From the NCBI RefSeq assembly GCF_017368475.1, contig NZ_JAFNJE010000004.1:124001-188000 (forward strand): DNA of 64,000 bases. The letters are read 5' to 3'. Below are positions 54,713 to 63,538 of this stretch, piece by piece. Made by a program: the position numbers and the translations under genes. Position 1 is the stretch's first letter. Each line of letters starts with the position of its first letter. The notes beneath the pieces are model-generated. The model did not search any database and was not told the origin of the DNA. It saw only the letters and a list, made by a program, of their open reading frames with translations. This DNA comes from Alteromonas sp. 5E99-2 (lineage in GTDB: Bacteria > Pseudomonadota > Gammaproteobacteria > Enterobacterales > Alteromonadaceae).

Positions 54713-55993
54713 ATGAAAGATAAACGCAAACGTATTGCAATAGTTGGCAGTGGTATTTCTGGCCTAACAGCAGCTTATATACTCAATAAAAAACACGACA
54801 TCACTGTGTTTGAAGCGAATGATTATATTGGTGGCCACACTGCCACTAAACAAGTGGAGCACAATAACACCCGCTACAATATAGACACTGGGTTTATCGT
54901 ATTTAATGATTGGACTTACCCTAATTTTATACGTCTGATGGACGAGCTAGGTGTTGAAAAACAAAAAACGGAAATGAGTTTTTCCGTTAAAAACACATCA
55001 GAAAATATTGAATACAACGGCCACAATTTAAACTCCTTATTTGCTCAGCGCAGAAACCTGCTAAGACCAAAATTTTTACACATAGTTAAAGACATCATCA
55101 AATTTAATAAGGTCTGCAAGCAGGTTATTGAAGATAAAACCGATACAGATGGACTGACACTGTTTGATTTTATTCAACACAACAAACTCAGTCAGGATTT
55201 CGCAAATAATTACATATTACCTATGTGCGCAGCGATATGGTCTGCGAGTTTAGATGACGTGAAACAATTTCCACTGACGTTCTTTTTGCAATTTTTCAAC
55301 AATCACGGCTTGTTGAATATAAAAGATCGCCCCCAGTGGTATACGTTAGTTGGTGGCTCTAGTAGTTACATCGAGCCGCTCACTTCAGGCTTTAAGCAAA
55401 AAATAAAACTGAACAGCCCTGTAAGTAACGTACATCAACTAGACGGCACCTGGTATTTAAGTACCAAAGGGGGAATCGAAGAATTCGATAGTGTGATCTT
55501 CGCATGTCACAGCGACCAAGCACTAACCTGCTTAAGTAATCCTTCAAGTGTTCAAAAAGCAGTTTTAGGCGCCATTCCTTATTCAGACAATGAAGTCGTG
55601 CTGCATACTGACGAATCTGTACTCCCTAAACGAAAACGCGCTTGGGCAAGCTGGAACTACGAATTACGTCCTAATTTATCCTCTGGTTTGGCTCATAAAA
55701 GTCCCGCATCGGTGACGTACAACATGAATATATTGCAACGGCTAGCTACCCAAACAACCTTTTGCGTTACTTTAAATAACACAGCTGCAATTGACCCAAA
55801 ACAGATATTGGGACGTTATAACTATACTCACCCTCAATACAGTAAAAGCATGGTTAAAGCACAGAGCAAACGCAGTGAAGTTACCAACCAAAATGGGTTA
55901 CATTTCTGTGGTGCGTATTGGTACAGTGGGTTTCACGAAGATGGTGTAAAAAGTGCACTTGATGTATGCCGAGATATGGGAGAGCAATGGTAA
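54713..55993 (+). CDS. FAD-dependent amine-oxidase-family oxidoreductase
   Basis: A 426-residue flavoprotein with the Rossmann motif IAIVGSGISGLTAAYIL (about 8-24), an FAD ribose-binding Glu in VFEANDYIGGHTATK, and the C-terminal FCGAYWYSGFHEDGVKSALDVCRDM FAD site. This group is commonly found beside DUF1365 and cyclopropane-synthase-like genes in ChrR loci, where it probably oxidises modified fatty acyl chains. It overlaps the DUF1365 gene by 28 bases. Confidence 0.9.
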   Translation: MKDKRKRIAIVGSGISGLTAAYILNKKHDITVFEANDYIGGHTATKQVEHNNTRYNIDTGFIVFNDWTYPNFIRLMDELGVEKQKTEMSFSVKNTSENIEYNGHNLNSLFAQRRNLLRPKFLHIVKDIIKFNKVCKQVIEDKTDTDGLTLFDFIQHNKLSQDFANNYILPMCAAIWSASLDDVKQFPLTFFLQFFNNHGLLNIKDRPQWYTLVGGSSSYIEPLTSGFKQKIKLNSPVSNVHQLDGTWYLSTKGGIEEFDSVIFACHSDQALTCLSNPSSVQKAVLGAIPYSDNEVVLHTDESVLPKRKRAWASWNYELRPNLSSGLAHKSPASVTYNMNILQRLATQTTFCVTLNNTAAIDPKQILGRYNYTHPQYSKSMVKAQSKRSEVTNQNGLHFCGAYWYSGFHEDGVKSALDVCRDMGEQW

Positions 55994-56769
55994 TGCAACA
56001 TGTACAAGAAAGTGCGATTTACCAAGGCGACGTCGTTCACCAACGTTTTCTTCCTAAACACCACAAATTCACTTATTCAATGTTTTTTTTCTGGCTTAAA
56101 TTGTCAGAAATCACAGATGAATTGAACTTTATAAACTATTTTTCTGTGAATAAGCGAAGCCTGTACCAATTCAAAGTGTCTGACTACTTTCCCTATAAGC
56201 AACCCCAAACACCTCAAGAGCTTGCCAGCGCAGTAAAAGCGAAAATGCAAGATTTAGGGGCGAGCGATGTTTCAGGTGAGATCTACTTTTTTGGGCAAGT
56301 GCGAGCTTTGGGTATTTTTTTCAGTCCAGTGAATTTTTACTTTCACAAGCCCACCACAAGCGACGACTGTAATTGGATGCTTGCAGAAGTCAGCAATACC
56401 CCGTGGAACGAAAGACACTATTATTTGGTTGATATGTATAATCAAAAAGACACTGACAAGCAGTTTCATGTATCGCCATTCAACCCCATAGACATGCAAT
56501 ATAAATGGCAAGTCGGACAACCTAATAACAGCTTTAACTTGGCTTTATCTTGTTATAAATCTGAACGTCATTTTACCGCCTCTCTCGCCTTGAAAAAACA
56601 CGCATTATCCAGCAAAAATATGAAACGACTCGTATTTAAAATACCCAGTACTACGCTGTTTTCATTGATAGGTATCTATTGGCAAGCGCTCAAACTATTC
56701 ATTAAACGAGTCCCTATTTACTCCCATTCTCCAGTATTAAAAGAGGACAAGCACAATGTCTCAAAGTGA
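55966..56769 (+). CDS. DUF1365 protein
   Basis: A 267-residue protein of DUF1365, always linked to the flavoprotein and cfa-like genes. Visible features are AIYQGDVVHQRFLPKHHKFTYSMFFFWLKLSE at the N-terminus and FSPVNFYFHK, VSNTPWNERHYYLVD and FHVSPFNPIDMQYKW in the core. The function is not established. The start overlaps the preceding gene by 28 bases; an ATG at 55993 is also possible. Confidence 0.9.
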   Translation: MPRYGRAMVMQHVQESAIYQGDVVHQRFLPKHHKFTYSMFFFWLKLSEITDELNFINYFSVNKRSLYQFKVSDYFPYKQPQTPQELASAVKAKMQDLGASDVSGEIYFFGQVRALGIFFSPVNFYFHKPTTSDDCNWMLAEVSNTPWNERHYYLVDMYNQKDTDKQFHVSPFNPIDMQYKWQVGQPNNSFNLALSCYKSERHFTASLALKKHALSSKNMKRLVFKIPSTTLFSLIGIYWQALKLFIKRVPIYSHSPVLKEDKHNVSK

Positions 56770-58021
56770 TTTTATTCTTCCTTCAGTAGAAACTTACACC
56801 TGGAGTGAACGTCTATGCCGTTCATTATTTTTAAACGTCTTATCTATGATGAAAAACGGACAAATTACCGTTCGTGAACAAGGACAAGAAATAGCTCAAT
56901 TGGGCTCGGCATCTGAACTACAGGTAGTCGTAAATATAAATTCTCCGAAAGCTTACCCTAAATTGCTATTGGGGGGTGGAGTTGGAGCAGGAGAAGCTTA
57001 TATGGACGGGTTGTGGGATGCGTCTGATTTAACCCAGCTAGTTCAATTATTTGCTCGTAACCTAACCCTAATTGATAAATGGGAAAACAAATTTAAATGG
57101 TTGAATTATCCAACTCGAAAGATACATCACTATTTACGCCGAAATAGCCAAGCTCAAGCAAAGAAAAACATCGAAGCTCACTATGACTTGGGAAATACGC
57201 TATACACCCAATTTCTAGACGAAACCATGATGTACTCATCGGCAATTTACCCTGACAGTACGTCATCCCTTCATGAAGCCCAAAATTATAAACTGCATAC
57301 TATTTGTAACAAATTGCAGTTAAATGAAAATGATCACTTATTGGAAATAGGCACAGGTTGGGGAGGACTAGCAATACATGCCGCAAAACACTTTGGGTGC
57401 AAAGTGACCACAACGACAATTTCAGAAGAACAGTATGCTTGGGCAAAGCAGTGGATAGAAAAAGAATCTTTAGAAGACAAAATAACTCTGCTTAAAAAAG
57501 ACTATCGTCATCTTACAGGACACTATACAAAACTGGTTTCTATCGAAATGATTGAAGCTGTGGGTAAGGCCTATATGAGTCATTTTTTCCAAAAGTGTAA
57601 TCAGCTACTTGAAGAAGATGGCTTGATGTTGATTCAAGCTATCACCATTGATGACAGACGCTACGAGCACTATTCAAAAAACGTTGATTTTATTCAAAAG
57701 TACATATTCCCGGGAGGTTTTCTGCCCTCTCAACTTGCATTAAATACAGAGCTGAAAAACAACACCAATATGATGATCAGAGATCTTCAAGATATTGGCC
57801 TTGATTACGCGCAGACATTAAAACACTGGTATGAAGCCTTTAATCAAAATAAAGATAACCTATATCAGCATGGTTACGACGATAGATTTATGCGCATGTG
57901 GGAGTTCTATTTAAAATACTGCGAAGGTGGCTTTTTAGAACGCAGCATAAGTACGGTTCAACTTGTCATGAGTAAACCGCACTTTAGAAGCCAGTTGACT
58001 AGAGCGGTCCACTATAACTAA
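56756..58021 (+). CDS. cfa: Cyclopropane-fatty-acyl-phospholipid synthase-family methyltransferase
   Basis: SAM-dependent enzyme that methylates or cyclopropanates unsaturated phospholipid acyl chains. The SAM site is LEIGTGWGG at 196-204; AHYDLGN (141-147) and TMMYSSAIY (157-165) are family signatures. At 421 residues it has full length. In Rhodobacter similar ChrR-controlled enzymes make methylated or furan fatty acids, a possible role here. The overlap with DUF1365 is 14 bases. Confidence 0.93.
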   Translation: MSQSDFILPSVETYTWSERLCRSLFLNVLSMMKNGQITVREQGQEIAQLGSASELQVVVNINSPKAYPKLLLGGGVGAGEAYMDGLWDASDLTQLVQLFARNLTLIDKWENKFKWLNYPTRKIHHYLRRNSQAQAKKNIEAHYDLGNTLYTQFLDETMMYSSAIYPDSTSSLHEAQNYKLHTICNKLQLNENDHLLEIGTGWGGLAIHAAKHFGCKVTTTTISEEQYAWAKQWIEKESLEDKITLLKKDYRHLTGHYTKLVSIEMIEAVGKAYMSHFFQKCNQLLEEDGLMLIQAITIDDRRYEHYSKNVDFIQKYIFPGGFLPSQLALNTELKNNTNMMIRDLQDIGLDYAQTLKHWYEAFNQNKDNLYQHGYDDRFMRMWEFYLKYCEGGFLERSISTVQLVMSKPHFRSQLTRAVHYN

Positions 58022-58050
58022 GGGGACGCTCATCGCTACGTAAAAGAGTA

Positions 58051-59037
58051 TTACATGGATGTTGCCCTCGCTTTCTTATCACTGGCACTCTGTCCGTTTA
58101 AACGCCTTAATGTGATTACTTTCAGGGCAGTTAGATGGGGAAACTCTATCAGCATACCTATGGTAATAGTGGCGTATACCAAAGGTTGGTCGGGTAGTGC
58201 TATTGTTGCCAGCCCAAGCATCATAGGTGCATTACGCGCTGCCGTCGTAAAGGTAAGTAAGCAATGGTCTTGATAATCAAATTTAGCAATTTTTGAAACT
58301 ACTTCAGCCAAGAAATACGTGGCTAAAAAGAAGATAAAAATCGCTAAAAGTAAAAGAGGCAAAACGCTCAAATAGTGAAGTAATTGATTAATATTAAAAG
58401 CAAAAATTTGCCCAACCAATAAGGTTAATAATAAAGGAATTCCATACTTACAAAACCCCAACATGGCGGGCATAACACGATGTAAAATCAAACGCAGAAA
58501 AATGGCTGCCAATAAGGGCTGTAAAAACCACACTAGCAATGCGCTTAAATCAACTTTATATGCCACTACCGTATCGAAAAGGAGTAAATAAACAGGGAAC
58601 AGGATCAATTGCGTTAACATATTGATGGGAAGAAGTGCCGCTCCCAATTCAACATTGCCTTTGGCTAATCGAGTGAACCCCAAAAACCAATCCGTACAGG
58701 GCGCCATAAAGTAAATCATCAGCCCAGTATAAAAAAGTTTGTCTCCAGACAAGAATACCGACGCTATGACAAAACCTATAAAAGGAATTAAAACAAAATT
58801 TAAGCACCATGCGATACTTAAAAATCGCAGGTTATTCAACCCCTTGAAAATACCTTTAACAGGTACTTCAAATAACAACAAGAAGACTAAAATCAAAATG
58901 GTAGGGTCAATTAAATCTCCTGCTTGTTCTCCTAAATGGGGAGACAGGAAACCCATAACTGAACCGCAGATAATGGCGATCATAAACAGACTTGTAGTGC
59001 TGAACAAAAAAGTGCGTCGTAGGCTTTTAAATTGCAT
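58051..59037 (-). CDS. BASS/ACR3-type membrane transporter
   Basis: Ten or so hydrophobic helices in 328 residues, with MAPCTDWFLGFTRLAKGNVELGAALLPINM resembling the first discontinuous helix region of ACR3/bile-acid:Na symporter proteins and FTTAARNAPMMLGLATIAL the second. I start at ATG 59035-59037, which overlaps the upstream TAA (TAATG); the open frame reaches 30 bases further. The substrate is not clear: arsenite and organic anions are both possible. Confidence 0.8.
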   Translation of the reverse strand: MQFKSLRRTFLFSTTSLFMIAIICGSVMGFLSPHLGEQAGDLIDPTILILVFLLLFEVPVKGIFKGLNNLRFLSIAWCLNFVLIPFIGFVIASVFLSGDKLFYTGLMIYFMAPCTDWFLGFTRLAKGNVELGAALLPINMLTQLILFPVYLLLFDTVVAYKVDLSALLVWFLQPLLAAIFLRLILHRVMPAMLGFCKYGIPLLLTLLVGQIFAFNINQLLHYLSVLPLLLLAIFIFFLATYFLAEVVSKIAKFDYQDHCLLTFTTAARNAPMMLGLATIALPDQPLVYATITIGMLIEFPHLTALKVITLRRLNGQSASDKKARATSM

Positions 59038-60167
59038 TAACAAAAGCACTCCTGCGTCACACAACACCCTAAATCATCCAGTAACATTCCCGCTTGCTTG
59101 TAATGGGACAATATTGACATGTCTAAATCTAATTCAGTGCCTATTACTTTGCATGGAAGGGCAAATCGGCCTCTAAACTTATAAATGAAGCACAATAAAA
59201 CCGTGTCATGTGCTAGCTTAGGTCCAGCTAAAAACAGATTGTTTTGGCATATTGATTCGTCGAAATTGTTTACCAGAGGAAGCCCATTTTCATATTTGAA
59301 TAATTCGTGGACTGGCCCAAGATGCGTATCGAAGCCTGTACAATTAATGGGTATGCCTTTACTGACAACAGCCTTTCCATTAGTAGATACCAGTCGAAAC
59401 CCATCCGCAGACGATAAGACTTGTTTTACAGAAAAATTTTGTTCTAATTCGACCAGGTGTGAATTCGCCATAGCTGAAAGCCTTTCAGCGGTATAAGGAC
59501 TTAACACTTTGCTCGGGTCATAAGTGGATTCTTGTTCACCTCCATTGTCAATCAAAGTTACTTTTTTGCCTAAAGAGGCTAAGTTATACGCGGCGTCTAC
59601 GCCACTTTCATAACCACCAATCACAACATAATGGTCTTCTTCACATTCTTTCCAGGACGTTATTTCGCTGTTATGTACACATAAATGACTCCCTTCAAAG
59701 GCTGACATCCGAGGTGAGCTGTATTCTCCTCCAGCCCAAATAACATATTGGCTATAAATTCGTTTTCCTGTGTTAGTCGTCAATAAAAAATGATCATAAG
59801 GCTGAGGTTCAACCTGAATCACTTGGGTATTTTCTAACACTTTAATCTCATAGTGGCTGGCAACACTATTTAGATAGCCTGCATATTCATCTCCACTTAG
59901 ATGCTCTTTTCCAACGCTAAATCCAGGAGATGTATCAGGCGTAATCGCATTCAAATCAGTTTGATGATAACCGTTACTAGGAAAAGACGGCGTTATAAGC
60001 TTCATCTCTTTTGGCCATGCTTTAAAACTACTGCCTACGGTACTGGCATCCAAAATCACCATATCGGCATCTTTGATACCCATCTGCTTTAATAATGCAG
60101 CGCATCCAAGCCCAGCTGGACCTGCCCCAATAACAGTGACTTTTGTATCTTGTCGAGAAGTTACCAT
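59037..60167 (-). CDS. FAD/NAD(P)-dependent oxidoreductase
   Basis: A 376-residue flavoprotein of the flavin-monooxygenase/thioredoxin-reductase-like type: VTVIGAGPAGLGCAALL at about 10-26, a second nucleotide motif VVIGGYESGVDAAYNLASLG at about 182-201, and NLFLAGPKLAHDTVLLCFIYKFRGRFA at the end. A Cys-rich C-terminus (CCVTQECFC) stands out. It is coupled to the transporter gene and has a candidate ECF promoter, so it may serve the same stress response. Confidence 0.83.
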   Translation of the reverse strand: MVTSRQDTKVTVIGAGPAGLGCAALLKQMGIKDADMVILDASTVGSSFKAWPKEMKLITPSFPSNGYHQTDLNAITPDTSPGFSVGKEHLSGDEYAGYLNSVASHYEIKVLENTQVIQVEPQPYDHFLLTTNTGKRIYSQYVIWAGGEYSSPRMSAFEGSHLCVHNSEITSWKECEEDHYVVIGGYESGVDAAYNLASLGKKVTLIDNGGEQESTYDPSKVLSPYTAERLSAMANSHLVELEQNFSVKQVLSSADGFRLVSTNGKAVVSKGIPINCTGFDTHLGPVHELFKYENGLPLVNNFDESICQNNLFLAGPKLAHDTVLLCFIYKFRGRFALPCKVIGTELDLDMSILSHYKQAGMLLDDLGCCVTQECFC

Positions 60168-60203
60168 TGAAATTAATATCTCAAACCATAAAAGTTATGT
60201 TAT

Positions 60204-60232
60204 ATCATAACAATAAATAAAGGAGATGATCA
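60204..60232 (-). promoter_or_regulatory. Candidate ECF promoter of the oxidoreductase-transporter pair
   Basis: The minus strand has TGATCA, 17 bases, TATGAT, 37-65 bases before the start. The spacing is one base shorter than the other three. Confidence 0.5.
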
Positions 60233-60304
60233 ATCGATATAAAGGCAGGAATACACTTTTCCTTACGCTCTTGAGCTTAAATAAAAATCATAGTTTTATG
60301 ATGT

Positions 60305-60331
60305 GAAAAACCAACACGAAAACATGTTGGT
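60305..60331 (-). terminator. Terminator of pomAB
   Basis: On the minus strand ACCAACA-TGTTTTCG-TGTTGGT followed by TTTT, a 7-bp stem 57 bases after the pomB stop. Confidence 0.75.
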
Positions 60332-60388
60332 CTTCATTTTATGTTTCTGTGATTATATGTAAGATACATATACAGAACTCGAAGCGTT

Positions 60389-61342
60389 TTAGCCTTCAGT
60401 GGTTTCAGTAGTCGCTTGTTCTGTGACTGAGATGGGCTTAGAGAATTTAGGTTTACCCTGATTAATGGTAATTTCGACTCTACGGTTTTTTGCGCGATCT
60501 TCGCTATTTTTAGGTTTTGGTATCAGTGGGTTTGTATAAGCCAGTCCAACTACCCTCATTCTGCCTTCGTCAAACCCTGAGGCAGTGCGCAGTTCTTCAG
60601 CAACTGCAACGGCGCGCTGAGACGATAAATCCCAGTTGGAATTATACAGTTCATTGGAAATATTTTGTCTGTCGCTGTGGCCCGATATCTCTACTTCACC
60701 GGGTACATCAGCCAAAATCACCCCAATTTCTTGAATAATAGGTTTAAATTGAGGCTGTAAAAACGCAGAACCCGCGGAAAATGACCCGTTTTCTCTAATT
60801 CTAATAATGATTTGCTGACCTAACGATTCCAGTTCTAAGGCACCGTCTAGTACTTGTTTTTGCAATTGTTGGGCAATTTTCTTTAACTGTTCGGCAGTTT
60901 CTTTTTCACTTGCAGCCTCTTCTGCCGAAGACGTTGCGCTATCTGTAGCCGTTTGCTGGGCCTGACCACCCCGTTCATTCCCACGCTGCTTTTGGCGCCC
61001 TCCAGATGATTCTTCATCGCCAGCTTGAAACTCCAACGCCTCTTGGGTAATTTCCATTGTTTGTTGCTCTAGAATTTCAATTGGGCTGGGCTCCGGTCTA
61101 CCAGGGCTGAACTCTAGTGCAATCACACTGGTACCTTTGGGGATATCTTTTACCTCAATTTTATTTTGTACGCCAAAAGCAAACTTCATTGACCCCGCAA
61201 TTTGCTTAAATTTAAGTACATCCATCTCAGAAAAAGAAAGTAATAATACGAAAAAGCACATCAACAACGACATTAAGTCAGCAAAGGTTCCCATCCATGC
61301 TGGAAGACCTTCAGGTGGACACTTAGGGCATTCTTCAGCCAC
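60389..61342 (-). CDS. pomB: Flagellar stator protein PomB (MotB family)
   Basis: Peptidoglycan-anchoring stator subunit. The single membrane helix at about 19-40 contains the ion-binding Asp, D22 (WMGTFADLMSLLMCFFVLLLSF), in the sodium-type PomB context with MAEECPKCPP before it. A C-terminal OmpA domain is at about 195-300 (VEISGHSDRQNISNELYNSNWDLSSQRAVAVAEEL). A Gln/Glu/Ala-rich linker lies at about 110-165. It follows pomA by 3 bases. Confidence 0.95.
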   Translation of the reverse strand: MAEECPKCPPEGLPAWMGTFADLMSLLMCFFVLLLSFSEMDVLKFKQIAGSMKFAFGVQNKIEVKDIPKGTSVIALEFSPGRPEPSPIEILEQQTMEITQEALEFQAGDEESSGGRQKQRGNERGGQAQQTATDSATSSAEEAASEKETAEQLKKIAQQLQKQVLDGALELESLGQQIIIRIRENGSFSAGSAFLQPQFKPIIQEIGVILADVPGEVEISGHSDRQNISNELYNSNWDLSSQRAVAVAEELRTASGFDEGRMRVVGLAYTNPLIPKPKNSEDRAKNRRVEITINQGKPKFSKPISVTEQATTETTEG

Positions 61343-61345
61343 TTT

Positions 61346-62110
61346 TTATTCTTCTTCTGTCGTGCTGCCGCGCTTCTTAGCGGCAATGTAGTTTTTCAAA
61401 ATTCCTTCAATCACTCTGGGGTTTTGCCCATCAGCAATACCCACAATACCATCGAGTACGAGCTTTTGATTTAACGCTTCTTCCACCGCCCTGTTTTGCA
61501 GTTTTACTGCGATGGGTAAACAAATAATATTTGCCAAAAATGCACCATACAAAGTTGTTAATAATGCAACAGCCATTGCTGGGCCAATAGATTTTGGGTC
61601 ATCCATATTAGAAAGCATTGCTACTAACCCAATAAGTGTTCCAATCATTCCCATTGCTGGTGCAACATCACCAAGGGCTTTAAATATTGTAGCGCCGAAC
61701 TCATGCCTTTCTGTGGTCATTTTAATGTCTTTATCTAAGGTTTCACGCACTACATCAACATCGTGCCCATCAACCAACATATCGACACCTTTTTGCATAA
61801 AGGGGCTGTCAATTTCTGCTTCTTCCAACGCCAAAAAGCCACCTTTACGTGCTGCATCGGCCATTTCAACTACTTTCTCAATAAGCGTTTCAGGTGCGTC
61901 AATCTTGAACATGAAAGCTTTACCAGCAACTTTCCCCGCACCAAAAAATTGACCAAGGGTAAATTGCGAAAGCACAACAAATAAAGAACCACAAAATACA
62001 ATGAGTATAGACGGGGTATTGATGAACATACTCATTTCACCACCGCCAAGCATTGCCATCACAATAAAGCCAATTGCGCCTAGGATACCGATGAGTGTTG
62101 CTAAATCCAC
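61346..62110 (-). CDS. pomA: Flagellar stator protein PomA (MotA family)
   Basis: Four-helix stator subunit of 254 residues. MDLATLIGILGAIGFIVMAMLGGGEMSMFINTPSILIVFCGSL is the PomA N-terminus; the cytoplasmic loop carries the torque-related charged residues (HEFGATIFKALGDVAPAMGMIGTLIGLVAML). The pairing with PomB and the sequence type argue for sodium drive. Confidence 0.95.
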   Translation of the reverse strand: MDLATLIGILGAIGFIVMAMLGGGEMSMFINTPSILIVFCGSLFVVLSQFTLGQFFGAGKVAGKAFMFKIDAPETLIEKVVEMADAARKGGFLALEEAEIDSPFMQKGVDMLVDGHDVDVVRETLDKDIKMTTERHEFGATIFKALGDVAPAMGMIGTLIGLVAMLSNMDDPKSIGPAMAVALLTTLYGAFLANIICLPIAVKLQNRAVEEALNQKLVLDGIVGIADGQNPRVIEGILKNYIAAKKRGSTTEEE

Positions 62111-62156
62111 GAGCCAATCCTTTCAAGAATAGAAAATATACTGATTATTACTTAGT

Positions 62157-62183
62157 GTATCGGCAACACAGAAATTTTCCATA
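62157..62183 (-). promoter_or_regulatory. Candidate sigma-28 promoter of pomAB
   Basis: The minus strand has GCCGATAC, 7 of 8 matches to the -10 box, with 11 bases to a weak -35 (TATGGAAA). It lies 46 bases before the pomA ATG. Confidence 0.4.
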
Positions 62184-62347
62184 CTCTTTCGCATTGATTT
62201 TTCATTCTTTTCTAATATATCAACATGAAATCAATTCACGCCTTTAATAAAAGCCACAGATATTAACAATAATGCACAATTATATTGACCCTAAATACGG
62301 CCTCGGTTAAGGTGCGCGCTTATCTTTATTGAACGTTGTTAACTACT

Positions 62348-62602
62348 ATGGCCGAACCAAAACAACTCGCCAATTCCTTTGAAGATGCTATCCAACAGCT
62401 TGAGAAAATTGTCGAACATATGGAACAAGGAGATCTTCCTCTTGATGAGGCACTTACTCAATTTGAGCGAGGTGTAGCCTTAGCTCAACACAGCCAGCAA
62501 GCGTTAAACAGTGCTGAACAGAAAGTAAAACTACTTCTTCAGTCAAAACAAGGCAGTGTACTGACTGACTTAAATGACGACGACAATGACGCTGCATACT
62601 GA
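62348..62602 (+). CDS. xseB: Exonuclease VII small subunit XseB
   Basis: Small helical subunit of exonuclease VII. NSFEDAIQQLEKIVEHMEQGDLPLDEALTQFERGVALAQHSQQALNSAEQKVKLL is the family core. I start at ATG 62348 (MAEPKQL, 84 residues); the frame also opens at a TTG 12 bases upstream. It overlaps or nearly touches ispA, the usual xseB-ispA-dxs order of gammaproteobacteria. Confidence 0.96.
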   Translation: MAEPKQLANSFEDAIQQLEKIVEHMEQGDLPLDEALTQFERGVALAQHSQQALNSAEQKVKLLLQSKQGSVLTDLNDDDNDAAY

Positions 62603-63509
62603 AGATATGTCACTTCGCCCTACAGCAAAACACGTTCAAGACAGTGTGCATATGTTTCTTGCACAGCAAATAGATAGTTTACCTAGCCACCCTACTGAAC
62701 TTGCAAATGCAATGAAGTACTCCCTACTCGGTGGTGGCAAGCGTATGCGCCCACTACTGTGTTATTTAATAGCGGATGCGATAGATGTGTCGACAAAAGA
62801 CGCGCTTGTCATTGGTTGCGCAATTGAGTGTATTCACGCGTACTCTTTAATTCACGATGATCTTCCCGCGATGGATGATGATGATACACGAAGAGGCCAA
62901 CCAACCTGTCATATCGCATTTGGTGAAGCCCAAGCAATTTTGGCCGGTGACGCATTACAGGCTCTTGCCTTTTCTATTTTAAGTGAACCTGATTGGCTAA
63001 CTGACCGACTGCAATCTAAAGTCGCGTTAGTGCATACCTTGGCGTTGTCGTCAGGGCAACAAGGTATGTGTGGAGGACAAGCTATAGATTTAGCCGCCAC
63101 AGGTAAAAACGCCAGTATTCCTCACACTCTAGAAACCTTAACTCAGCTTCACCGTCTTAAAACCGGTGCTTTATTAAAGGCTTGTGTGTCTATGCCTTTA
63201 TTACTAAAACCTGATATCTCCAAAGAACATGTTGCCTTATTTGATACCTTTGCCGAAAAAATTGGGCTCGCATTTCAAGTTCAAGACGACATACTTGACG
63301 AAACGGGTTCTGAAGCACAAATCGGAAAACCTCAAGGTTCAGACGCAGAGCTGCACAAGCATACCTTCCCTGCACTACTAGGTATCGAAGGCGCAAAAAC
63401 AGAATTACAAAATCTTGTGCAAGATGCCCTTCACGCGTTAGCCAGTTTGCCTTACAATACATCAGCTTTGGTTGCGTTTTGTGATGTGTTAATCCATCGC
63501 GACCATTAA
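62574..63509 (+). CDS. ispA: Farnesyl diphosphate synthase IspA
   Basis: Condenses IPP with DMAPP/GPP to farnesyl diphosphate. The first aspartate-rich motif DDLPAMD is at about 95-101 and the second, FQVQDDILDETG, near 240; GGGKRMRPLL is the substrate-binding loop. The longest frame starts at 62574 and overlaps xseB by 29 bases; ATG 62607 (MSLRPTAKHV) would start 4 bases after the xseB stop and is a good alternative. Confidence 0.96.
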   Translation: MTTTMTLHTEDMSLRPTAKHVQDSVHMFLAQQIDSLPSHPTELANAMKYSLLGGGKRMRPLLCYLIADAIDVSTKDALVIGCAIECIHAYSLIHDDLPAMDDDDTRRGQPTCHIAFGEAQAILAGDALQALAFSILSEPDWLTDRLQSKVALVHTLALSSGQQGMCGGQAIDLAATGKNASIPHTLETLTQLHRLKTGALLKACVSMPLLLKPDISKEHVALFDTFAEKIGLAFQVQDDILDETGSEAQIGKPQGSDAELHKHTFPALLGIEGAKTELQNLVQDALHALASLPYNTSALVAFCDVLIHRDH

Positions 63510-63538
63510 GCAATTATTAGGCATAACAAGATTATAAA

